From the NCBI RefSeq assembly GCF_010998615.1, contig NZ_JAAEAH010000016.1, forward strand, positions 51,305 to 115,304: a stretch of DNA of 64,000 bases, in the 5' to 3' direction. Under the pieces are notes generated by a model, which saw nothing but the letters and a program-made list of their open reading frames with translations, was not told the origin of the DNA and searched no databases. This document shows positions 37,370-47,208 of the stretch, one piece after another. Positions within the stretch are counted from its first letter, which is position 1; each line of letters starts with the position of its first letter. Origin of the DNA: Myxococcus sp. CA023. GTDB lineage: Bacteria > Myxococcota > Myxococcia > Myxococcales > Myxococcaceae. Position numbers and translations under genes: made by a program.

Positions 37370-38088
37370 CGAAGCGGAGCCACCGCGCCCAGCGCGGCCT
37401 GACGCTCATCGAAATCTCCATCGCCATCATCATCGTCGCGATGCTGTTTTCCGCGGCGGTGATGGGCATCGGCTCCATCACCGGCGCCAAGGCCAAGGGC
37501 AGCGCGGGCGAGCTGGCGGGCCTCATCCGCTCGCTCTACGACTCGGCGGCGCTGCGCGGGCAGACGTGCCGGCTGGTCTTCGAGATTCCCGACCCCAAGA
37601 GCGAGCAGGCCACGCGCTATCATGCAGAATGCGCGGAGGGCGCCGTCACCACCGCGAGAGACCGCGACGAGACGCTGCGCACGGAGAACAGCGAGCGCGA
37701 GCGCGCCGCTCGCAACCGGGGCAGCGGCAGCGGCCGTGACGAGCGGCGCAACTACCTGTCCGGCGGCAGCGGGACGAACGCCCCCAGCGCGCAGGAGCTG
37801 CTGGAGGGAGAGAAGCTGCGCGTGGAGAACGCGGCCCGCTTCTCCTCCTACACGTCCGAGGAGGTCCCCGCGCGTGAGCTGCCGGCGGACGTCAAGGTCT
37901 CCGTGTGGACGCGCAACCAGCGTCAGCCGGTGGAGAACGGCGTGGCGTACCTCTACTTCTTCCCGCAGGGCTACACGGAGAAGGCCTACGTCTACGTGCA
38001 GCAGGGGGACAACGTCTGGACGCTGGACGTGTCGCCGCTCACCGGCAAGGTGCAGATTGTCGCCGAGGCGCTGGAGGTGCCGCGATGA
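37366..38088 (+). CDS. gspH: Minor pseudopilin GspH
   Basis: A 240-residue minor pseudopilin with prepilin site QRG|LTLIEISIAII and a membrane helix. The globular part has the GspH pattern (GELAGLIRSLYDSAALRGQTCRLVFE) and a long Arg/Glu/Gly-rich, probably disordered, insertion at about residues 95-150. It ends in strands (VAYLYFFPQGYTEKAYVYV). The 4-bp overlaps on both sides show tight coupling. Confidence 0.85.
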   Translation: MTKRSHRAQRGLTLIEISIAIIIVAMLFSAAVMGIGSITGAKAKGSAGELAGLIRSLYDSAALRGQTCRLVFEIPDPKSEQATRYHAECAEGAVTTARDRDETLRTENSERERAARNRGSGSGRDERRNYLSGGSGTNAPSAQELLEGEKLRVENAARFSSYTSEEVPARELPADVKVSVWTRNQRQPVENGVAYLYFFPQGYTEKAYVYVQQGDNVWTLDVSPLTGKVQIVAEALEVPR

Positions 38089-38954
38089 AGCGCGCCCAGG
38101 GTTTCACGCTGCTGGAAGTGGTGGTGGCGCTCGCCATCCTCGGGCTGGCGCTGATGGCCATCTTCGACCTCAACGCGGGCGCGGTGTCCAACCACGTCTA
38201 CACCAAGCGCCTCACCGTGGCGTCGCTGCTGGCCCGGTCGAAGATGACGGACCTGGAGCAGGACCTCTACGACGACGGCTTCAGCCTGGACGACCAGGAG
38301 GAGTCCGGGGACTTCTCCGATGAAGGGTGGAACCAGTTCAAGTGGCGCGCGCGCATCATCGCGCCCAAGACGGACGGCGTGACGCCGGACCAGCTCATTG
38401 GCGCCATCTTCAACCTGCCCATTGGCGACAATGCCAGCGGTGATGACCCGCTGTCCGGGCTGGCGGGCCTCTTCGGTGGCGGCGCGGGCGGCAAGGACGG
38501 CGCGTCCTCCGGCGGCCCCCAGGCCGCGGGCCTGGGTGGCATGGGCGGCGCGGCCATGGGCATGGCCCAGCCCATGTTCACGCAGATGGTGGAGCAGATC
38601 ACCCAGACGGTCCGCGAGGTGCACCTCACCGTCTACTGGCAGGAAGGCACGCAGGTGGAGAGCATCGACCTGGTGACCCACATCGTGTCGCTCGGGCCGG
38701 GCTCGGACCGCAACGGCGGCGCCGCCGCGGCCCAGGGCGGAGGCTCCGACAACCAGTGGGTGACGCAGGACGGGCGGCCCGTGGCAAACCCCATCCCCGG
38801 CCCCAACGGCGTCATGTTGGATCCGACGACGCGCCAGCCCCTGCGCCGCCTGTCCGACGCGCAGCAGGACCTGGGCGGCCGCCGGGGGAACATGGGCGGC
38901 GGCAGCCCGCTGGGCAACCCGAGGATGCCGGGCGGCTTCCGAGGAGTTCAATGA
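38085..38954 (+). CDS. gspI: Minor pseudopilin GspI
   Basis: A 289-residue minor pseudopilin with prepilin site QG|FTLLEVVVALAIL. It is much longer than usual GspI proteins (about 120-130 residues). A Gly/Ala/Met-rich insert lies at about residues 118-165 and a Gly/Asn/Arg-rich tail at the end. The conserved GspI segments are near residues 45-110 (SLLARSKMTDLEQDLYDD, WRARI) and the C-terminal HLTVYWQEG strand. It overlaps gspH and gspJ by 4 bp. Confidence 0.85.
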   Translation: MKRAQGFTLLEVVVALAILGLALMAIFDLNAGAVSNHVYTKRLTVASLLARSKMTDLEQDLYDDGFSLDDQEESGDFSDEGWNQFKWRARIIAPKTDGVTPDQLIGAIFNLPIGDNASGDDPLSGLAGLFGGGAGGKDGASSGGPQAAGLGGMGGAAMGMAQPMFTQMVEQITQTVREVHLTVYWQEGTQVESIDLVTHIVSLGPGSDRNGGAAAAQGGGSDNQWVTQDGRPVANPIPGPNGVMLDPTTRQPLRRLSDAQQDLGGRRGNMGGGSPLGNPRMPGGFRGVQ

Positions 38955-39625
38955 TGCGGCGTCACACGCGAGGCTTCACGCTGATGGAGGTCATGGTGGC
39001 CGTCGCCATCACCGCCCTCATGGGCACGGTGGTGGCCATGGCCTTCCAGACGGGCCTGACGGCGAAGGAGACGGTGGAGGTGGACGCGGACCGCTACCGG
39101 CAGGTCCGCGTGGCCATGAACCGCATGGCGCGTGAGATTGGCTCGGCCTACGTCAGCGACCGCTACGACTCCACCCGCTTCCGGGACCAGAACGACCGGC
39201 CCAGCAACTTCGTGGGGGAGCGTGGCAAGCTGCTGTTCACCACCTTCTCGCACCAGCGGCTCTACACGGACGTGAAGGAGTCCGACCAGGCCATCGTCGA
39301 GTACTTCGTGGAGGCGTCGGAGGACCGGGAGGCCCGCGGCCGGCAGGACCTCAAGCGGCGCGTCAACGCGAACATCGACGAGCGCATGGAGCAGGGCGGC
39401 CACGTGGACGTGCTCTTCGAAGGCGTGAAGGAGTTGGAGTTCGCCTACTGGGATTCGGAGAAGAAGGAGTGGGATGACGAGTGGGACACGCGGCGCATCG
39501 AGCGCAAGGCCATCCTGCCCACCCGGGTGCGCGTGACGGTGACGGCGGTGGACGAAACGGGCAAGGAAGCCCGTTACGTCACCCAGGCCCGAATCATGCT
39601 CAACACCGAGCTGCCGAGGTACTGA
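38951..39625 (+). CDS. gspJ: Minor pseudopilin GspJ
   Basis: A 224-residue minor pseudopilin with prepilin site TRG|FTLMEVMVAVAI. The globular domain shows YRQVRVAMNRMAREIGSAYVS, FTTFSHQR and a final VRVTVTAVDETG strand, typical of GspJ. It starts inside the gspI stop and ends 3 bp before gspK. Together with GspH, GspI and GspK it should form the pseudopilus tip. Confidence 0.9.
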   Translation: MMRRHTRGFTLMEVMVAVAITALMGTVVAMAFQTGLTAKETVEVDADRYRQVRVAMNRMAREIGSAYVSDRYDSTRFRDQNDRPSNFVGERGKLLFTTFSHQRLYTDVKESDQAIVEYFVEASEDREARGRQDLKRRVNANIDERMEQGGHVDVLFEGVKELEFAYWDSEKKEWDDEWDTRRIERKAILPTRVRVTVTAVDETGKEARYVTQARIMLNTELPRY

Positions 39626-39628
39626 GCC

Positions 39629-40996
39629 ATGCCCCTGCCCTTCTTCCAGCAGACGCCCCGGCGGCGACGCAAGCCCCTGCCCCGCCCGGCGCGGCGGGAG
39701 CGGCGCTCGCGCGGCGTGGCGCTCATCATCGCCATTGTCTCCATCGCCATCCTGACGGTGATTGCCACCGACTTCGCCTACAACAGCCGGGTGGACCTGC
39801 AGCTGGCGGCCAACCAGCGGGACGAAGTGCGCGCCTACTACATGGCGCGCTCGGGCATCGCGCTGTCGCGGCTGCTGCTGCGCTTCCAGAAGCAGGTGGA
39901 CCAGACGCCCATCCCCAACCCGGCGGCCATCCTGGGGCAGCTGGGCATCGGCGGCACGCCGCAGGCCGGGCAGGTGCAGCCCTCCTCGCTCAACATCCAG
40001 CTCTTCAAGATGGCGCGAGTGGACTGCCACATGCTCCGCGGGCTGGTGAAGAACGACGGCGCGGGTGGAGAGGGCTCCGCGCTGGAGCCCAAGCAGGACG
40101 ACAACTTCAAGCTGGATGGCGAGGACGCGGACCCGGCGGCGCGCGAGGTCGCCTCGCAGATGACCATGCGCTCCTTCGGCGGCTTCGAAGGCTGCTTCCT
40201 GGCCACCATCTCCGACGAGGAAGAGAAGCTCAACGTGCACCGGCTCATCGCGGGCGCGGGTGACGCGCGGCCCACGGCGCTGCGGCTCATGGACATGATG
40301 GCGGACCCGCGCTTCGAGTTCCTCTGGGAGCGGGACGACGCCAACAAGGTGCGCAGCACGCCCCAGGACGTCCTCCTGGCCCTCAAGGACTGGGCGGACG
40401 ATGACCGGACAGGCTCGGCGTTCAACCCGGTGGACCCGGTGAATCCGCTGCCGGGTGGGTTCTCGGATGAAGGCGCGGCCTACAGCCGTTATGAACCCGG
40501 CTATCAGCCCAAGAACGCGCGCTTCGACAGCGTGGACGAGCTGTACCGGGTCCACGGCGTCAACGACCAGTTCATGTCGGCGTTCCGGGACCGCCTCACC
40601 GTCTATCCGGACATCAACCGCCGGCCCAACATCAACACCGACGACCCGGTGATGATGGGGCTGGCCATCATGTCGGTGGCGGACCAGACGCGGCCGGACC
40701 CGCGCCTGAGAGACCCGGTGTTCCTCAACGAGCTCATCGAACGCGTGCGCGCCGCGCGCATGTTCAGCTTCTTCGGGATGTCCGTGCAGGACTTCGTCGC
40801 GGTGGTGGAAGCCGCGGGCATCCTGGTCGACCCGGCCGTGAAGTCCAACGTCGCGGGCAACCGGCTCGTGGGCGACAAGAGTCAGACCTTCACCATCAAA
40901 TCTGTGGGAGAAGCGGGCAGCGTGCAGAAGACGCTGACCGCCGTCATCCGGCTCGACGACACTCTGGGCCGGCTCCTGTATTGGAGAGAGGAATAG
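39629..40996 (+). CDS. gspK: Minor pseudopilin GspK
   Basis: A 455-residue GspK. It has a basic N-terminus and prepilin-type site RRSRG|VALIIAIVSI, lacking Glu+5 as GspK proteins usually do. The helix (VDLQLAANQRDEVRAYYMARSG) and the alpha domain (LNVHRLIAGAGDARPTALRL, LKDWADDD) are present. It is longer than the enterobacterial GspK (about 320). It caps the pseudopilus tip. Confidence 0.92.
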   Translation: MPLPFFQQTPRRRRKPLPRPARRERRSRGVALIIAIVSIAILTVIATDFAYNSRVDLQLAANQRDEVRAYYMARSGIALSRLLLRFQKQVDQTPIPNPAAILGQLGIGGTPQAGQVQPSSLNIQLFKMARVDCHMLRGLVKNDGAGGEGSALEPKQDDNFKLDGEDADPAAREVASQMTMRSFGGFEGCFLATISDEEEKLNVHRLIAGAGDARPTALRLMDMMADPRFEFLWERDDANKVRSTPQDVLLALKDWADDDRTGSAFNPVDPVNPLPGGFSDEGAAYSRYEPGYQPKNARFDSVDELYRVHGVNDQFMSAFRDRLTVYPDINRRPNINTDDPVMMGLAIMSVADQTRPDPRLRDPVFLNELIERVRAARMFSFFGMSVQDFVAVVEAAGILVDPAVKSNVAGNRLVGDKSQTFTIKSVGEAGSVQKTLTAVIRLDDTLGRLLYWREE

Positions 40997-40997
40997 C

Positions 40998-42599
40998 ATG
41001 GCCCGTATCCTTGGCCTGGACCTCGGCAGTCACGCCGTGAAGGGCGTGGTGCTGGAGGCGAAGACGAAGACGCACACCACCCATGGGTTCGCCGAGGTCC
41101 GGCGTGCCCAGGAGGGCGAGCGCGCCGACACGCTGCGAGCCGCGGTGCAGGAGCTGCTGGGCCAGCTCCCGCCGGGCAACGTGGACCAGATTGTCGTCGC
41201 CCTGCCCGGCCCCGCGCTCACCACGCACGCGCTGAGCCTGCCGTTCTCCGACGCCAAGCGCATCGAGGCGACGCTGCCCTTCGAGGTCGGCAGCCAGCTG
41301 CCCGTCGACATCTCCGACGTCGTCTACGACTACCAGGTCGTGGGCCTGAAGGACGGCGAAGGCAAGGAGAAGGCCAGCGACCTGCTGGTGGGCGTGGTGC
41401 GCAAGGAAGAGCTGGCGGAGTTGCTGGCGCTGCTGTCCGAGCTGAAGGTGGACCCGCGCATCGTCACGCACCCGGGCCTGACCTACCAGAACCTGTTCCA
41501 GCAGCACCCGGGCCTCTTCCAGGGCACGGGTGAAGGCGGCGCGGTGGCGGTGGTGGACATCGGCCACGAGCGCACCTCTGTGTCGGTGGGCAAGCCCGGT
41601 GAGGGCGTCCAGTTCGCGCGCACCTTCTCCGGCGGCGGCAAGGACTTGAGCAAGGCGCTGGCGACGGAGTTCCAGACGTCGCTGGCGGAGGCGCACCACT
41701 GGAAGGAGCAGCACGGCGCGGTGGCCAGCGCGGCCCAGGGCCCGGACGCGGAGCGCGCGGCGGCGGCCTTCGTGCGCGGCCTGCAGCCGATGCTGCGCGA
41801 GCTGCGCCCCACCCTCAAGGCCTTCACGGCCCGCACCCGTCAGCAGGTGGGCGCGGTGGTGCTGTGCGGCGGCACCGCGAAGCTGCCGGGTATCGCCGAG
41901 CAGCTCTCCCGGGACTTGAATCTGCCGGTGCGGGTGCTGGCGCTGCCCGCGGACGCGAAGGCGATTCCCGCGGCGGAGCAGCCCGTGGCGGCCCAGGCGT
42001 ATTCGCTGTCCCTGCGCGGCAACGCGGCGGGCGTGCGCGCGCCGCGCTTCAACCTCCGGCGGGGCGAGTTCGCCTTCAAGGGCGACTTCGACTACGTGAA
42101 GGACAAGCTGGGGCTCCTGGCGTCCTTCGCGGCCACGCTCATCCTGCTGCTCATCGCGTTCGGCGTGGTGCGCAACTCCGTGCTGGCGCGGCGCGAGGCG
42201 CAGGTGGACGCCGTGCTGTGTGACACCACCCAGCGAATCCTGGGCCGGTGCGAGAAGGACTACAACCGCGCGCTCAACATGCTCGCGGGCGTGGAGAGCC
42301 CGGCGGCGGCGCTGCCCCGGATGACGGCGGTCAACCTCCTGGCGGAGGTGACGGGGCGCGTTCCGGACGACATGCCGGTGAAGTTCACCCGCATCCAGAT
42401 CGACCTGGGCCGCGTCATCCTCGAGGGTGAAACGGACTCCTCGAAGCAGATCGACACGCTGTCCAACGCCATCAAGAACCACGACTGCTTCAAGGACGTC
42501 CGGCAGGGCAAGGTGGAGAAGACGCGGGACGGCAGCAAGATGTCCTTCCGCCTGGACGTGCAGGTGCAATGCCCTGGTGAGCAGGGAGGAGAGAGCTGA
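40998..42599 (+). CDS. gspL: Type II secretion assembly protein GspL (PilM/actin-like plus periplasmic part)
   Basis: A 533-residue GspL. The cytoplasmic part is actin-like (ILGLDLGSHAVKGVVLE; VVDIGHERTSVSVGKPG; VVLCGGTAKLPGIAEQL) and binds GspE in known systems. One transmembrane helix lies near residues 372-392 (LLASFAATLILLLIAFGVV), followed by a periplasmic ferredoxin-like domain. The actin-like half also resembles PilM. It begins 1 bp after gspK. Confidence 0.9.
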   Translation: MARILGLDLGSHAVKGVVLEAKTKTHTTHGFAEVRRAQEGERADTLRAAVQELLGQLPPGNVDQIVVALPGPALTTHALSLPFSDAKRIEATLPFEVGSQLPVDISDVVYDYQVVGLKDGEGKEKASDLLVGVVRKEELAELLALLSELKVDPRIVTHPGLTYQNLFQQHPGLFQGTGEGGAVAVVDIGHERTSVSVGKPGEGVQFARTFSGGGKDLSKALATEFQTSLAEAHHWKEQHGAVASAAQGPDAERAAAAFVRGLQPMLRELRPTLKAFTARTRQQVGAVVLCGGTAKLPGIAEQLSRDLNLPVRVLALPADAKAIPAAEQPVAAQAYSLSLRGNAAGVRAPRFNLRRGEFAFKGDFDYVKDKLGLLASFAATLILLLIAFGVVRNSVLARREAQVDAVLCDTTQRILGRCEKDYNRALNMLAGVESPAAALPRMTAVNLLAEVTGRVPDDMPVKFTRIQIDLGRVILEGETDSSKQIDTLSNAIKNHDCFKDVRQGKVEKTRDGSKMSFRLDVQVQCPGEQGGES

Positions 42600-42601
42600 C
42601 C

Positions 42602-43159
42602 ATGGCCAAGCTTCAGGAAGTCTTCGCCCCCATCCAGACGTGGTTCGAGCGGCTCAGCGACCGCGAGCGCCGCATGGTGTCCATCGCCGGCGCGGCGGTG
42701 CTGGTGTTCGTCCTGTTCGCCGTGGTGATGACGTTCACCAACAGCGCGTCCGGGTACCGCAAGCGCACCGAGGAGAAGCTGACCAAGCTGCAGGAAGTGA
42801 ACACGCTGGCCGCCAGCTTCCGCGAGGCGCAGGCCAACCGTCAGTCGGTGGAGCAGCAGCTCACGTCCAGCAACGTGCAGCTCATCAGCTACATCGAGGA
42901 CAAGGCGACGCTGGCCGGCCTCCAGGTGCCCAACATGACGCCCAAGGGCGAGGTGGGCATCGGCGACGGGAAAATCGTGGAGAGCGCCGTGGAGCTGACC
43001 TTCACGGATGTGGACCTGCGCAAGCTGACCGACTTCCTGCAGACGGTGGAGAGCGGCCCGGGCGTGGTGAAGGTGAAGCTGTTGCGCATCGAGCCGCGTC
43101 CCGCGTCGGACACGCTGACGGCGTGGACCACTGTCGCCACCTACCGGATGAAGCCCTGA
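42602..43159 (+). CDS. gspM: Type II secretion protein GspM
   Basis: A 185-residue GspM. A short cytoplasmic stretch (WFERLSDRERRMVSIAGAA) is followed by one transmembrane helix (VLVFVLFAVVMTF), a coiled coil and a ferredoxin-like periplasmic domain (VELTFTDVDLRKLTDFLQTVE). It partners with GspL in the inner-membrane platform. Confidence 0.88.
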   Translation: MAKLQEVFAPIQTWFERLSDRERRMVSIAGAAVLVFVLFAVVMTFTNSASGYRKRTEEKLTKLQEVNTLAASFREAQANRQSVEQQLTSSNVQLISYIEDKATLAGLQVPNMTPKGEVGIGDGKIVESAVELTFTDVDLRKLTDFLQTVESGPGVVKVKLLRIEPRPASDTLTAWTTVATYRMKP

Positions 43160-43162
43160 CCC

Positions 43163-44131
43163 ATGTCCTCTGACTCCAAAGCCGCCCGCTGGAAGATTCT
43201 CCTCGGCTACGCCGCGTTCGCGGTGGTGGCCTTCGTCGTGGGCCTGCTCGTCACCTTCCCGTATGACGCCATCCGCAAGCGGCTGGTCAGCGAAGCGGCC
43301 CAGGCGGGGCTCGCGGTGCGCATCGGTTCGCTGCGGCCTGGCCTGGCGGGCATCACCGCCACCAACGTGCGCGTGAGCAAGCCGCCCCAGCCGCTGAGCG
43401 CGGACACGGTGGCGGCCCTCGCCCGGGGCGAAGGCATGCTGGGCGCCGCGGAGCTGGGTGAGCCGCTGGTGCTGGAGAGCGTGGCGCTGCGCCCCGCCCT
43501 CTTCCCGCCGGGCATCGCGATGCGCGCCAGCGTCATGGGCGGCACGCTGAGCGCCTCCGTGGGCCTGCTGGGCGACACGCGCGTCAAGGTGACGGCGGAG
43601 GGGCTCCAGGCCTCCGGCGGCAACCTGCCGGCCTTCACCGGCATGGACCTGGACGGCGAGCTGAACGCGGCCCTGTCGCTGACGATGCCCAAGAGCGGCG
43701 CGCAACCGGACCTGTCCCAGGCCAACGGTGAGCTGACGCTGGACACCCGGAACATGGTCATCAAGAGCGGCAAGGTGGCCATCCCCATGGGTGGCGGCTC
43801 TTCGGTGCCCATGGACCTGCCGCAAATCGACCTGGGCGCGCTCACCGGGCGCATCCAGTTCGTCAAGGGACTGGGCACGGTGGAGTCGCTGCGCCTGAAG
43901 AGCAACGAGCTGGAGGCGGTGGCCACCGGCACGCTGAAGCTGGGCAAGCGGCTGGAGTACAGCGAGCCCGGCATGGATGTGAACATCAAGCTGGACCCGG
44001 AGTTCCAGAAGCGGCTGGGTCTGGTGGGCGCGGGCGTCACCATCCTCCCGCCGGACAAGACGGACCCCAGCTTCCGCGCCGCCCGGCTCGCCGGCTTCCT
44101 CAACCGGCCGACGTTCCTCCCGCGGCGCTGA
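43163..44131 (+). CDS. gspN: Type II secretion protein GspN
   Basis: A 322-residue GspN. One N-terminal transmembrane helix (FAVVAFVVGLLVTFPYDAI) precedes a periplasmic domain of strands and repeats (LESVALRPALFPPGI, LDGELNAALSLTMP), as seen in delta-proteobacterial GspN proteins. It is last in the operon, 3 bp after gspM, and is followed by a strong hairpin. Confidence 0.85.
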   Translation: MSSDSKAARWKILLGYAAFAVVAFVVGLLVTFPYDAIRKRLVSEAAQAGLAVRIGSLRPGLAGITATNVRVSKPPQPLSADTVAALARGEGMLGAAELGEPLVLESVALRPALFPPGIAMRASVMGGTLSASVGLLGDTRVKVTAEGLQASGGNLPAFTGMDLDGELNAALSLTMPKSGAQPDLSQANGELTLDTRNMVIKSGKVAIPMGGGSSVPMDLPQIDLGALTGRIQFVKGLGTVESLRLKSNELEAVATGTLKLGKRLEYSEPGMDVNIKLDPEFQKRLGLVGAGVTILPPDKTDPSFRAARLAGFLNRPTFLPRR

Positions 44132-44141
44132 GCGCCCGCTC

Positions 44142-44167
44142 CCCCGCGCCCGCTGCAGGGCGCGGGG
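44142..44167 (+). terminator. Strong hairpin terminator at the end of the gsp operon
   Basis: CCCCGCGCCC (44142-44151) and GGGCGCGGGG (44158-44167) form a perfect 10-bp stem with a 6-nt loop, 10 nt after gspN. The following TTGAAA gives only a short T-run. Confidence 0.7.
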
Positions 44168-44230
44168 TTGAAAGCCGAACACCAGGGCGTGTAAAGCGCT
44201 CTCAGGCGCTGGACTGCTGAGAGGGCTGGG

Positions 44231-45871
<1,641 letters not shown>

Positions 45872-46032
45872 AGGCCGTCTTCCAGGGAGGTGGGGGTGTC
45901 AGCGGATGGACGCCCCCGCCCCGGAAGAATGTGTCCCACGGTGCATGGCCCTGAAGGGCGATAGACCCTTCTGGCGGCTCATTCGTTCCATGTCCTGTAC
46001 GTCCACCCCGGCGTGTCAGGAGAGCACCCGTC

Positions 46033-46536
46033 ATGCACGCATGCGCGCTTCCGCCGCTGTCCGAGTTGTATACCGAGCACCGTCCTCGCGCGTTGGCCAT
46101 TGCCCGACGCATCGTCGGTGATACCGCCGACGCGGAAGACGTGGTGCAGGACGTCTTCGCCCGGCTCGCCCGCCGCGCCCCCGGCTACGGCGGCCGCGCG
46201 GCGTGGAGCACCTGGCTGCACCGGGTCATGGTGAACAGCAGCATCAACTGGCTGCGGGCGCGCAAGCGCCGAGACAGGCTGAGCCACGACGTCCAGGAGC
46301 CCCTGTCCCCCGAAGCCCTCGCCGTGGGCGCGGAGATGGAGCGCCACTTCGGTGAGGCGATGGAGGACATCAACGAGCAACAGCGCCAGGTGCTCTACCT
46401 GCGCGAGGTGCGCGGCCTGAGCTACCCGGAAATCGCCCGGCTGCTGCGAATCCCCGAAGGCACGGTGAAGAGCACGCTCCACCGCGCCCGCCAGCGCACG
46501 CTCTCCCTGATGGAAGAGCGCGGCCAGCAGCCCTGA
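46033..46536 (+). CDS. ECF-type RNA polymerase sigma factor
   Basis: A 167-residue sigma-70-family ECF factor. Region 2 carries DTADAEDVVQDVFARLARR and region 4 carries EQQRQVLYLREVRGLSYPEIARLLRIPEGTVKSTLHRARQ. GGAGAG precedes the ATG. No anti-sigma factor gene is adjacent, since the next genes run in the opposite direction. The 160-bp upstream gap holds a hairpin (GAAGGG/CCCTTC near 45953-45971). Confidence 0.92.
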   Translation: MHACALPPLSELYTEHRPRALAIARRIVGDTADAEDVVQDVFARLARRAPGYGGRAAWSTWLHRVMVNSSINWLRARKRRDRLSHDVQEPLSPEALAVGAEMERHFGEAMEDINEQQRQVLYLREVRGLSYPEIARLLRIPEGTVKSTLHRARQRTLSLMEERGQQP

Positions 46537-46551
46537 AGGCCAGGGACGGGC

Positions 46552-47208
46552 TCAGTCCTCGCTCTTCGAGCCGACGAACTGGTCCGCCTTCTCCTTGAAG
46601 AGAACGTTGAAGCTGGTGAGCGAGCCGTAGACGCGGGTGATGTAGCTCTGCATCTCCACCTTCTCCGCGTCCGACAGCTTCGGATGCGCGTTGAGCTTCT
46701 GCTCCAGCACCCGAAGCCTGTCGCGCACCATGACGACCTTGTGGAACAGGCTGTCGATGGGCAGGTCCTTGGGCTGAAGCTCGGTGTTGGCGGGCACCAG
46801 CCGCATCGTGCCGCCCTCCCACTTGTTGGCCAGGGGCGGCGCGTCCAGCAAGCCGGACGCCTCCCGGAAGATGTCCATCAGCTCTTCACGCGTCATGCTC
46901 AACCCTTCCAGGTCCACCACGTCGTTGGGGTCCGCGCGACGCCGCACCACCACCGGCGCCACGCTGCGCGCGGTCCGCTCGCGCGCGGGTGCAACCGCCG
47001 AGGGAGCCGCGCTTCCCCGAGGCGTGTACTTGTCGCAAATGGGTGCGGACGGGGGAAAGTTGCCCCGCCACGAGTGCAGCCGGCACGCGCCCACCCAGCC
47101 CCGGCGCTCATCCACCGACTGCGGGCTGAACAGCTTGCAATTGCCACACACGCGCTCTTCCGGCTTGAAGACCGGAAAGGGAAGCGAGCCGTCCCCCGCG
47201 TCCGACAT
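46552..47208 (-). CDS. Cys-rich protein coupled to S46 peptidase
   Basis: A 218-residue protein of unknown family. It has a four-Cys N-terminal motif (CGNCKLFSPQ...GACRLHSW...ICDKY, residues 21-60) that looks like a zinc or metal-binding ribbon. An Arg-rich linker follows, then a helical C-terminus (VVMVRDRLRVLEQKLNAHPKLSDAEKVEMQSYI). No signal peptide. Its start shares one base with the stop of the upstream peptidase gene (TGATG), so translation is coupled. It ends 16 bp from the convergent sigma factor. Confidence 0.72.
   Translation of the reverse strand: MSDAGDGSLPFPVFKPEERVCGNCKLFSPQSVDERRGWVGACRLHSWRGNFPPSAPICDKYTPRGSAAPSAVAPARERTARSVAPVVVRRRADPNDVVDLEGLSMTREELMDIFREASGLLDAPPLANKWEGGTMRLVPANTELQPKDLPIDSLFHKVVMVRDRLRVLEQKLNAHPKLSDAEKVEMQSYITRVYGSLTSFNVLFKEKADQFVGSKSED

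Noticed and set aside
36454..43159. Type IV pilus operon rather than type II secretion
   Set aside because: PilM and PilC-like parts are shared between systems, but a PDZ-bearing GspC, a GspK, a GspN and calcium-loop GspG domains identify T2SS.
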